64,000 bases of DNA from Strongylocentrotus droebachiensis. Lineage: Eukaryota > Echinodermata > Echinoidea > Camarodonta > Strongylocentrotidae. Position 1 is the first letter of the stretch, and each line of letters begins with the position of its first letter. The stretch covers positions 62,001 through 126,000 of the forward strand of contig JAVYIG010000403.1 of assembly GCA_035222895.1 (NCBI GenBank), written 5' to 3'. The notes beneath the pieces are model-generated. The model had not been told where the DNA came from. It did not search any database and saw nothing but the letters and a program-made list of their open reading frames with translations. Positions 1 through 11,700 of this stretch are shown piece by piece. The position numbers and the translations under genes are program-made.

Positions 1-323
1 ACGCGGAACCCATCAACGCGAGCGAGACGAGAGACACAATAGTGAAGTTCATGAGGGAGACACAATAGGCCATGCTCTATCAACTCCAATGATTCACAAT
101 GTCAAATAAAATGAAATTAGATCAATGGTTAACATATAAATGTTGAGGAGCTTTCATTAGGTCTAGACAAAAATAAATGGAATATGGTGAAAAATCAACT
201 AAATATTTTCTGCGAACTAAAAAATAAAACGGAAAGAGGAAAGAAATTGATTGTATTAAAATGAACAGGAAACGTATTACAAACCAATAAATTACCCTTA
301 GTGAAATTGTAACTTTTAATGAA

Positions 324-697
324 TCAGCGCCGACTCAGCCGGCCGGTGAATGAGCGGGGGTTGGGGGGCACTTCTTTGTTTTTTTGTTGATTTTTGTTGA
401 ATTTTGTTGATTTTTTGATTTTTTGATTTTTTGATTTTTTTTTTTTTTTTTTTTTGGGGGGGGGGCAATTCGTGAGAAAATATTTAGCAGCAATTTATCC
501 AGCGGTAAATACGCAGGGGGGGGGGGGTAATGAAAAGGAGAACCAATAATTGTTGTTGTTGTTTGTTTTGGGGGGCAGACCCGCTTAAATTTTTTGGTTA
601 AAAAAAGGTTAAATTTACGTTATTATCCTAATTTTGGGGCTGGGGGGGGGGGGGGGGGGGGCTAGGCCGGAAAAATGGCCACGTGAATCCGCGCCTG
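324..697. mobile_element. Possible MITE-like repeat with poly-G tracts
   Basis: The left edge begins CAGCGCCGACTCAGC. The right edge, read in reverse complement, begins CAGGCGCGGATTCAC, so the ends are a weak imperfect inverted repeat. The inside is runs of T and G with GGCCGG near both ends and no open frame. The layout resembles short non-autonomous DNA elements; no target duplication was recognised. Bases 1-323 show nothing I can name. Confidence 0.35.
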
Positions 698-1392
698 TAA
701 TGAATGTTTATACTTTAACAAAGAGTTAACCTGTCTGAAATATAAAATTATTTGGCCTCAAGTGAACTTCCTACTTTAACGGAAAACGAAGCGTTGTCTT
801 GTGAAGGACTGATTACTGTCGACAGGCTATTTTTTTATGAAAAAACAATAAGTCACCTGGTAGTGATATATCTGTAAAATTTGTGTAATGCTTTTGGGAA
901 GAAATTAAAACATTGGTGATAGAATGTACAAATGGAGGTTTTAAACAAAAAGAAATAACCAAAACCCCAATATCTGGGCCGAATTTAATGTTATAAAAAC
1001 AAAAGCAATAACAATGTTAAATCAATTTGAATTCATAAAAGGCTGATGAAAATGAAAAGATAATCCAGTCAAGTATCTGGGCACTTCCCTCTCTAAGGGT
1101 AAAAAGGAGTCGGATCGACTGAATCCTTAATTTTTGGAAAATTAGAAATTGAACTATTTATGGTAAAGGTGTTATAATTTAATCGTTAATAATTTCACAA
1201 TTTGTGTATGTTGCTTCAGTATTGCTAATTCATCCGAAACTGATTGTGGATCCGGATAATAATTTTTTTTGGAACTAAAATGTGAAAATAAATGAGGTCT
1301 GTCTTAATGAATATAGATGAAAATGTAGGCCTAGGTATGGTAGATTTACGTTCCAAAGTTCAATCCCTGCATTTGGCTCTTTAAAAATAACC

Positions 1393-1760
1393 ATGATGCA
1401 CCTTGGGAACACATGTTTAAATATTGGATTTAAAAAATATGTCCGTTGTTCTCGTAAAGATATGTTGATGCTACGTTCAAAACACAAAATGCCTGATTTC
1501 AATGTTAATTTGCCTGTATCATCGAGTAAGCGTAGATATGGTGAATTTCTTGATAATAAAACACTATATTTTTAAAATTAGTTTACCAAGGGGATTTTGA
1601 TAATTAATGATATCATAGAAAATGGAAATTGTATATCTCGAAATCAACTTTGTAATGTACTTGGTTCGAACGGTTGACTTCATGTATTCAAAGCTAAAGA
1701 AAGTGATCCCCAAAACATGGATCACCCGAATTTATGCAGAAGTCAATCGGCATGATGACG
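1393..1760 (+). pseudogene. Relic of a LINE reverse-transcriptase ORF (L1/Tx1-like)
   Basis: An open stretch ending LDNKTLYF is followed, after two stop codons in the same frame, by FTKGILIINDIIENGN and ISRNQLCNVLG. A frameshift then leads to VDFMYSKLKKVIPKTW. This order (an aromatic 'kGI..i.DII..nG' block followed by an 'L..aIPK.W' block) is the pattern downstream of the reverse-transcriptase core in L1- and Tx1-type LINE proteins. At least two stops and one frameshift make it non-functional. The core catalytic motifs are not present, so the clade is an inference. Nothing recognisable lies in 700-1390 or 1760-2220. Confidence 0.45.
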
Positions 1761-2227
1761 AAACAGGTGTTATGCACGAATCACATTATGTATATTTAAA
1801 GCCACACTGTCCTACTTGTAGCAACTTGCTCCCTCTGTATAGAAAAAAATGTCTAATCGGTGACCACTGGTCCCCCATGATCCTCTTTTTCTTATGTTAA
1901 TTGAGAGCTGAGTTGATAAAAAAACCACCTGTCCAGTGACATTGCAGGGCGGTCTAATCCTCCTATAATATAAACTAATACAGATAAGCTTTAAAATGTA
2001 TGTTTGAAATATGATATAGAAATCCATAAAATCAATATGATAATGAATTAATAATTGAAATCAGAACATGTGATGCTATTAGATTGCCAACAATGAAATC
2101 AAAAAACAAAAAAAAATAGTTTTCGATGTTTTACTCCTGGATTTTAACTGATCATAATATATGTATGTTTTTTCTTCAATTTAAAGTGAATGATTATGAA
2201 TATTATTGCTGTTATTGCTGAGTGAAA

Positions 2228-2332
2228 ACAAGAAGAAGACGAAGAAAGAGGAGAAGAAAATGGAAAAGAAAGAAAAGAAGGTGAAGAAGTAGTAGAAGAA
2301 GAAGACGACGACGACGACGAAGAAGAATACAA
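2228..2332. repeat. Purine-rich GAA/GAC low-complexity tract
   Basis: An imperfect run of GAA, GAAG and GAC triplets. The serine- or phenylalanine-rich open frames on the minus strand here are translations of this tract and are not genes. Confidence 0.8.
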
Positions 2333-2530
2333 TTTCGCAATGATATGACTGTATATAATGTTTCTGAATAATTGTCATCCATCTACAGGTATTCCAAGTC
2401 ACAAACCAGTATTCTCCAGATTCCAATTATCAATCTTATACTAGTTACTTCAACTGTATGATTTAACAATAAAATACATGTACATTTCAATATCATCCAT
2501 AACATTTCCTAGTAATATCCACGACCCGAC

Positions 2531-2728
2531 ATGGACTGCTATGCTATCATCATCCAGAGAGTCATGGATGACAAACATATCTCGACGAACGACCTTCCAG
2601 AGAGTAGCTCCCGGCAAGGGGTGCGAGGTTTGTCGTGGATCAAGTGCTCCAAACCTGGTTGTAACGGGACCTGGAAGACTTATCGAGCCCATGTTGTTAT
2701 TGATCTAATAGAACAGAAGGTAGCCAAG
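2531..2728 (+). CDS. RTP-like copy a, exon 1
   Basis: 66 codons from ATG to the donor AAG|GTAAGA. It carries the first cysteine pair, CSKPGC, and the conserved segment SSRQGVRGLS shared with copy b. The frame stays open into the intron only because a LINE fragment happens to continue it; the donor is fixed by comparison with the paralogue. Confidence 0.75.
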
Positions 2729-5700
2729 GTAAGATATCTAGAATTACACTCCCCTCTACTCTTAGGTGATTTTAACATACATGTCGACGATCCCAATGAT
2801 AATTTTGCAAAATCCTTCATGGGCGGAGTTGACTCTTTAGGGTTTAAGCAGCATGCCCATGAACCTACACATCGAGCAGGCCATACCCTTGATCTAGTAT
2901 TCACTAGAGATTCAGACGACATCGACCATGTAAAGCTGTTGTCTTCACTCCCTTCTGATCATTCTGCACTTGTTGCTACAGTTAGCCTCACCAGGCCACA
3001 GAACCCGAAGAAGGAAGTGAGCTTCTGAACATTTCGAAGCATCGAAACTGATCTTCCATCCACTTACTGAACCTATATGTCCCTCTAAATCTGCAGATTA
3101 ATACAACTCCTTTTTGGGTACTTTGATTGATAGGCATGCTCCTCTTCATGTTAAAACCGTCACGATTAGACCTAAAGCGACTTGTTTTACCGAAGACGTG
3201 CAGGAGGCAAAGAAACGAAGGCGCCAGGCGGAACGCTGTATATGATCAAGTCGGGGCTTTGTGTTGACAGGGAACAGTATCGTCGAGAATGCGATTCTTA
3301 CTATACGAATGCATCTACAACGCTAGGTCAATGTATCTCAAGAATCTTATTGCAGATGCTGACACCAAACAACTGTTCAGCATTATTGTAAAGTCACTCT
3401 CATCACCAAATCAATCATCGATTATTCCGGATCACTCATCTGACAGTGAACTTGCCAACAGGTTTGCTAGGTTCATCAGCGAGAAGGTATCCAATGTTGT
3501 ATCTTCCTTCACTGACTCAGTTCCGGTGCCAGCAATCACATATTGCGCTCTTCAGTTTGATCATGAACTTTCTCAATTCTGTCTTGTATGAAGTCAGGAA
3601 GCTCATATCACTACCATCTAAACACTGTAAATTGGATCCAATTCCTACGTGGCTCTTGAAGGACACCCTTGACGAACTTCTCTCTGTCATCACCAAGATG
3701 TTTAATCTCTCCTTGTCCTCTGGCCATGTCCCGGAATCATTTAAAACATCCCTACTCCTTCCTCTTCTCAAGAAGCCGAACCTTGATCCGAATGGACTGA
3801 ACAACTACAGGCCCATTGCAAATCTACCTTTCCTAGATAAAGTCTTGGAGAGGATTGTGACTGCTCAGCTGAAGGCCCACCTCGAGAGATTTGGCATGCT
3901 TCCTGTCCATCAATCTGCTTAATACCGGAACCACCATTCAACAGAAACTGCTTCGGTTAAAGTCTTAAACGATCTTCTCCTGGCCATAGACAAGGGTAAT
4001 GAAGCTGTGCTCATCCTCCTGGATTACACGGCTGCTTTTGATACCATCGACCATATCCTGTTACTTCATCGCCTGGAAAATGATTTTTTTTATCACCGGA
4101 ACTGTGCTTGATTGGATACGCTCATATCTCCACAATCGCAGTCAACGTGTGATCATCAACGACACGCCTTCTGCAACATTTCCACTGATCTGCGGCGTTC
4201 CTCAAGGTTCCGTAATCGGTCCGCTTCTCTTTCTTCTCTACACCAGCCCACTGTCTCAGGTCATTGATTCTCACCAGGGGATTTAGCATGCGATGTACGC
4301 TGACGACACTCAGATTAAGCCTAACAGGAAGGATGGTGCGACTCGGAAACTTAGCAGTTGCCTTGAAGATATTAGGTTCTGGTCTTCTAACAATAGACTT
4401 TGCCTTAATGAACGGAAATCTGAAATGATCCACATTACTTCCAAATTCAGAAACACCGATTCCTTCCCCGGCTTGGTTACCGAAGATGGTTCGCTGAAGG
4501 GTAGTGAATACGTACAAGACCTTGGTGTTTTAATCGACAAAAATCTTACATTTCCGCAGCATATTAAAAACGTTTGTAAATCTGCATCTTTTGGATTGAG
4601 AAAATTAGGAAATTACTTGACCGACCCACAACTGCAAAATTAAACCATGCCTTTGTATCCTCCCACCTTGATTATTGTAATTCAACTTTTTCAGGCCTTC
4701 CTCATTCATACTTACTTCCACTCCAAAGAATTCAGAATACTGCTGCAAGGCTTGTTACTCTCTCGAGAAAATTTGAGCACATTATCCCAATATTGCGTTC
4801 TCTCCATTGGCTTCCCATACACCATCGTATAACTTTTAAAGTTCTTCTTCTGACATACAAAATTCTCCATGGCCAAGCCCCTAAATATCTTTCAGATTTG
4901 ATTTCCTTACGTTCTTCTAGTTCTTTAAGATCTCTCCGATCATCATCAACCTTGCAGTTTTTTTTGTCTATTGACATGTTTATTTTCATTCAATCGCAAC
5001 ATTCTATGTTAAGTTGATTCATTGAAACATTCTGTTTGACAACTTGGCAACAATATAGGCCTATACAATAATCGCCAGATCTCATTGTACCATACCATTT
5101 TAACATAATGACATAAGAGCGTCTAAGTTATGTACCCCTTATCATGTACAATCCTTTTATGTACAGTAATAATTGTTCTCTGATATCATGGCTCCAAAAA
5201 TGCACTTCATTGAATGTATGATGTTTTGGTACGTCATTTGGTTTGCAAGCATACATAACAAATTCCAGTTGAAGTTATTATACATGTAATTACTTGGCGA
5301 GAACAGGTTACACCTGTATTACGTCATTCTTTTTCGTATTACGATTGATACATTCAACATACATTGTTTATGATAATGTTGCTGTGATGTTGTCTCCCAT
5401 CCTTTCCGTCAACGGCTAAACATTCTTTTCCCCAATATCTAAATGCAATCTCAGTTATTTTTCCCTCACTGTCTCGGTTTTTATGCATTATGTGTAGTCA
5501 TTTATATGGACTAAAATATTATGTATACATGAATACCTATACCCTTTTTGTAATTCATGGATTTTCAACGTTGGGCATAGTAGTGTGATGTTCGGGTTGC
5601 ATGTTATTAGGGAGTGGGCTGCAGTATTTGGAGGTCCGGTTTGCATGCTATGGCTGTTGCTATGTCGGACAATTAATTTGCTTGACTGACGTGACGGCGA

Positions 5701-8700
5701 CCGATGTGTGCGGCCCGCATTCCGGGTGCTGTGTTCCATTCAGGTTGATCGAGTCTCGTTGTTTAGAAAAATTTAAGGATCTGTTCATGTATATGAAAGC
5801 CCACCATTATGTTCGTATAATGTTTAACCAGACATAAATGCTCAATTTAATCATGAAATGCAACCGTCCTTGCACTGCTATTGCTTCTCATTTGTTAAAG
5901 CGATAAACCGCCCCAGATTTGTTTTTCCATACTGAACGAATTGCTTCTGTTTGATTTGGTTTGTAGTTGTATACTGCGTATATGACTAGTTGTCCTAATA
6001 ATGCCGATCTCTTCCCCAATATTTTTCCAAACACTCTCTATACACCAGAGCCAGCCCAGCCCATCCTTCACACATGTTATGCCAACAGAGATTCATAGTA
6101 CGTGTTTGTATCCATTTTTTTCTTTTTCATCATCATCATTATCATTATGTGTCTTCTCTCTTCCTTCTACATTCGGACGCTACTATTTCCTTACTCCTCT
6201 ATTATGTCTCCTTGTTCACGTTGATAACGCCTTTATTTTCTCTCAACAGTATTACTTCGTATTGCCTAATGTCAACAAAGAGAGAGTATTTCTAAACCCA
6301 TGATGATGTCTAATTTCGATAATAGGCAATCGATGCCTTTTCAAATGCTTGGTGATGACGATTTCTTTGATTTACATCGACCTTCTCAATCTGACGATGC
6401 GTCGCATACTTCTGTTAATTCGTATGATAATTTTATAAGGGATAACACTAACGTTTCATCTGCAAATTTAGAGTTCGATTTCGATTTTGATGACCCTGCC
6501 CAACGTGGAATTACTAACTACATAACCATCAATCAATTTTGTAATGTTTCGAAAGATTTTCAAAATAATTCATTTTCCCTACTTCATTTAAATATCAGAA
6601 GTTTGAATAAGCACTTCGATGACCTTCTTTCACTAATAGATAAACCCATGTCAAACCCACTTTCCCTGATTGGCCTCACAGAAACTTGGTTAAATTACGA
6701 TTCAAACCACCCATTTCATATCAATGATTATGAATTCATTAATAAAAATAGACAAAACAGAGTTGGTGGTGGAGTTGCACTCTACATTCGTAAATCACTT
6801 AAATACACTATTTTGAATGAAATCTCAGTTTGTAATGCTATTGTTGAATCCCTTTTTATTGAAATTGTGATTCCTGGTAATAAGAATATTATCGCCGGTG
6901 TTATTTATAGGTGTCCTAGCTCAAATACTCTAGAATTTTTACAATATTTGTCAAATTTGTTAAGAAATGTCAACTTTGACAATAAAGACTTCTTCTTGAT
7001 GGGAGATTTTAATATAGACTTATTGAACCATGAACATAACAGGGCTTCTCAAGAATTTCTGGAATTAATTTTATCCGCCTCTTGCTTACCACTTGTATCT
7101 AAGCCAACGCGTGTTACAAATACATCTGCTACTTTAATTGACAATATTTTTTCTAATGTCATTCCGCATCCAGATTCCTATATAATTCTTTCGGACATAA
7201 CTGATCACTATCCTATTGCACTGCATTATCAACTGGGTCAATCGATTAATACTAATAATTCTTCAACTTACAGACGTAAAGTTAATGTAGAAAGTCTGGC
7301 ACACCTTGGAATTAATCTGGAAAATTATGATTGGTTGTGTGTGCATACTAATAATGACATTAATAGTTCATATGAAAATTTTGTCCATATATTAAACAAT
7401 CAGTTGGACAGCAATATGCCGAAACAAAAAGTCAAAACCAGTTATAAAAAAACACCTAAACTTCCATGGATTTCAAAGTCTCTTCTACGCTCAATTAATC
7501 GGAAAAATAATCTCTTTTATAAATACAAAATAAAAGGTACTGATAAATCTAAACTGAAATATACATCCTATAAAAACACATTGACTAAAATCATTCGCCT
7601 AGAAAAGAGAAAATACTTTGTAAATCGTTTGGAAATGTTTAAACACGACATGCAAAATACCTGGAAAGTTATTAAACAAGCGATGAATTTGACTAAAGGA
7701 AGATCTGACATAAATAAAATCAAGTATAACAATGAAACTGTTGAAAATTCCAAAGATATTGCGAACATTTTTAATAATTACTTTTCCTCAATCGGTAACA
7801 ATCTCGCCGAAAATATCCCCCCATCAAACAAAAATTATACTGACTTTTTAGGCCCCGCTAATCCGAATTCTATTTTTTTCTTTCCGACAAATAGACAAGA
7901 AGTCCTTAATATCGTCTCTAATCTACAAAATAAAACAAGTTCTGGCTTCGATGGAATTAGTAATGTTATTTTGAAAGCCATTATTCCTTTTATTGTCGAC
8001 CCATTAGTCTATATATTCAATTTATCATTACTGCATGGTGAATTTCCTGATTCCATGAAACTAGCAAAAATTATTCCCCTATTCAAAAAAGGTGATAAAC
8101 TTGAAATAGGTAATTACAGGCCAATCTCCTTGTTATCTTCATTTTCCAAAATCTTGGAAAAAATAGTATTTACTCGAATGATTGCTTTCCTGAAGAAATA
8201 TGATATTTTATCCAACTTTCAGTTTGGTTTCAGAGAAAAACATAGTACTGTTCATGCTTCAATGTCTTTTGTTGAAAAAATTGCCCATTCAATTGACTCG
8301 TCTTCTCACACAGTTGGTATTTTCCTGGACTTCTCCAAGGCCTTTGATACGATAAATCACGAAATTTTACTTTACAAACTCGCCAATATTGGTGTCCGTG
8401 GAAAGGCCTTGGAGTGGTTCAGGAGCTACCTTTCTAACAGAAGACAATTTGTGTTTTTAAATGAGCAGGCATCTGATTTTAAAAATATTACTTGTGGTGT
8501 TCCGCAAGGGAGTCTTTTAGGCCCGCTATTGTTTATTATTTATATAAATGATTTTCATAAATCATCCAATGCTATGTCATTCATTTTATTTGCTGATGAT
8601 ACTAATTTATTTTTTTCACACAGTGATCCAAATATTATTGTTGATGTAATTAACGCAGAGTTGCGAAAAATATTAGAATGGATTAGAGCTAATAAATTGT

Positions 8701-11700
8701 CATTGAATCTCTTGAAGACGAACTACATATTGTTCAGTAACTCCTTAACATCATTACCCACTGATATTATTCTTGACAACACCCCTCTTGAGCAAGTTTC
8801 TCATACAAAATTTTTAGGTGTTGTGGTTGATAGTAAACTATCCTGGAAACTCCACGTTGAAAATATTTGTAAAACTATATCTCGCAATGTTGGTATCATT
8901 AACAGACTTAAATCACACCTTCCACAACGATCTTTGCTTATGCTTTATTCTTCTCTTATTTTACCATACTTAAATTATGGACTTCTGCTTTGGGGAAACA
9001 CGTACCAAACATTGGTGGAAAAAGTTTTATTACTACAAAAGAAAGTCATTCGTATCATATGTAATGCTCCTTTTCTTGCCCATACGGATCCGCTGTTCCT
9101 TGAACATAATATCCTAAAAATTAACGATCTATACTTATTACATCTAGGTGAATTTATGTATAAATTCAATTCTGGTACTCTTCCATTTGCGTTTCACGAT
9201 ATGTTTAAACAAAATCGTACATTTCATAATTATCCCACAAGACAGTCAGAAGAATTTCATTTACCTTTTTTGAGAACATTTTTCGCACAAAAAACATTCA
9301 TCTTTGAAGGCCCTAAATTTTGGAATACTTTGCGTGTTGATTTGAAAAACTCCCCTTCTCTCTCAGTCTTTAAAAGAAATCTAAAGAAATCTTTACTGGC
9401 CCCGTACAAAACCTAGCTCCTTGTTATATTGCCTGTGTATATTATATGCAGGAATTTTCATGATTATTACTATTGTCATTATTTTAATTATGATCATATT
9501 GTTGAGATTGTATTATGTTCTCCAGAGAACTCGTCACCACTCGTTTACCAAGTACTTCCTCTCATTGAACTGTTCTTCTTTTTTTGAAAATTTGATCTTG
9601 CGCGCAACCTTCATTCTGTTTGTTATCACCTTTCATCTATTTCTGTAGTCCACATGCAAACCTTTTCTCTTTACTGTATCCCTTCTCCTCTCACACTCTC
9701 CTTGTTTTCTTTGTACATTGTTCGTGTTATGCGTATTGTTTTGTTTCTCCTTTTGTGTACTCTCTGTTGGCAATTATCCTTATTTTACTCATGTAACAAC
9801 TATTATTGAATACTACCACCCGAGGGGTCCACGATTTACAAGCATCGCTTCACAGTGGACCTCTCCGTTTCCAGCTTAACATTAATAAATTATTTTAAGC
9901 AGCAATATTTCTTGATATTCAAATATGTAATTCTGTTAAATTTATATTTTGTATTGCATGGTTACTACTTTGATTGTTTACTGTAATGATATTTCTATGA
10001 ATACTATATTCTTTTGCTGGAAATGAGAAAAAATAAAATTGAATTGAATTGAATTGAACCCTTGGACCTCGTTCTGTTCCAAAATATGGCGATCGAGCTT
10101 TTTCAGTAAATGCCTCTATATTCTTTGGAATAAATTACCAGCGCATATTCACAATACTCATTCTCTTAAACAGTTTAAGTCCTTGCTGAAAACGCACCTT
10201 TTTAATTCATGAATGCTATTCTGCAGTTGTGAGTCGGTCAAAGGAGGTGCACACCATCTTATTCTTTGTTTTTTTGATCTTTTGTTCGATCTTATGTTTG
10301 ACTTTATGTTTGATCTCATTTTTATTTTTGTCATTATATATGCATGATTTATTGAATAAAGAACAGATTTATATATTTGTGTTTAATATCAGTTTTAGTT
10401 GGTAATTTTAAGTCAGACAATGGTGCGCTTAGAAACACCCGTATTAAGCGCCTAATAAATGTTGTGTATTATAATTATTATTATTATTACAATCAGTTCT
10501 GCCCCTTTAAGAACCAATGTCCCACACCTCAAGAAAATGTGCCCCCTTAACTTTCACTTTTAGATTTATTACCCGAAAAACATCTGAATAGTTGGTCAAC
10601 TTTCCCTTCTTCTCCCCCCTCTCTCTCTCTCTTCCCCCTCTCCCCCCCTCTCTCTCTCTCTCTCTCTCTTTTTGTTGTTGTTGTCGGGGGAGGTCCGTTT
10701 TTTACGACGGGACCCAAACCTGGTGCAAATCATGGAAATAATTATATTGGGAAGTATTGGAAACACAAAATCAATGGTTAACATAGATTATTTAGGCATA
10801 CATCAAAATGAAACTTTACTGTTTGGGGTGGGTTAAGGATTTAAAAATTGGCAATAAGCCCTCAATAAGCCCTTCGTATATGTACTGGTTCACCATATTT
10901 ATCTCACACAAGTCCAATATTTTACAAACTAAAAACCCTAACAGTATTTGACATAAATTCGCTACAAAGTTTACTGATCATAATTAAGTATTTAAACAAT
11001 ATGCTCCCTCTTTCATTTCAAAACTTTTACACTATGAATAAAGCTATTCACTCTTATCCTACCTGTAATTCCTCAATTTTTCATCTAGTAAACCCGAAAG
11101 TACTTATTGCCTATAGATCCATAAGACACCATGGTCCTGACCTATGGAATTCTCTCCCAGAATCTATTAAATCATGTTGCTCCCTCTACTCATTTAAGGC
11201 CAAAGTTAAACAATGTTATTATCAGAATACTCAAGGTAACATTTCTGTGTCAACTCTTCATTCTTTATCATGTCATCTCTTCTTTCATTCGAATCATTGT
11301 CATCATCATCATCCTCATTCTCATCTGCATTGTCAATAGCACCATTATTAAAATTTGTATTTTCAATTACCTATCCGTTTCTGCTTAATAAATGTGTCAA
11401 TATATTTCAAGAGTTTTGTCTGGGGCTGTCGTATTATCAAGCAATCTGCTTACAATGACAGTCCTTCTTCCGCAAATAATTGAATAGTGTTTTATAATGT
11501 TTGAGGAAGTTTAGTATTTATGACAGTTTATCATTTCGTTTTTGAAAATAATAATTTATATATATATATATATATATATATATGTCTTTGCTTATTTATG
11601 ATTCATTGTCAGAAAAATACTTATTGTACTTAATAATGTATTGTTATCGAAAAACTGTATACTTACATGAATGAGAAGAAAATCAAATATAAAAAAATCA

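Larger units (their letters stand above)
4955..10059 (+). mobile_element. Apparently full-length young LINE inserted into the older LINE
   Basis: About 5.1 kb: a 1.35 kb 5' region with no recognisable first ORF, one intact 1038-codon ORF, a 0.64 kb 3' untranslated region with a strong hairpin, and a terminus of GAGAAAAAATAAAATTGAATT followed by repeated ATTGA, typical of CR1/Jockey-group LINEs that end in short tandem repeats instead of poly(A). It is flanked by CCTTG on both sides. Orientation is the same as the host gene and the older element. Whether the 5' end is complete cannot be told from one copy. Confidence 0.85.

Noticed and set aside
2531-3028. 165-codon open frame fused to endonuclease-like residues
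   Set aside because: The frame runs through the splice donor at 2729 into a LINE fragment; the fusion is accidental.
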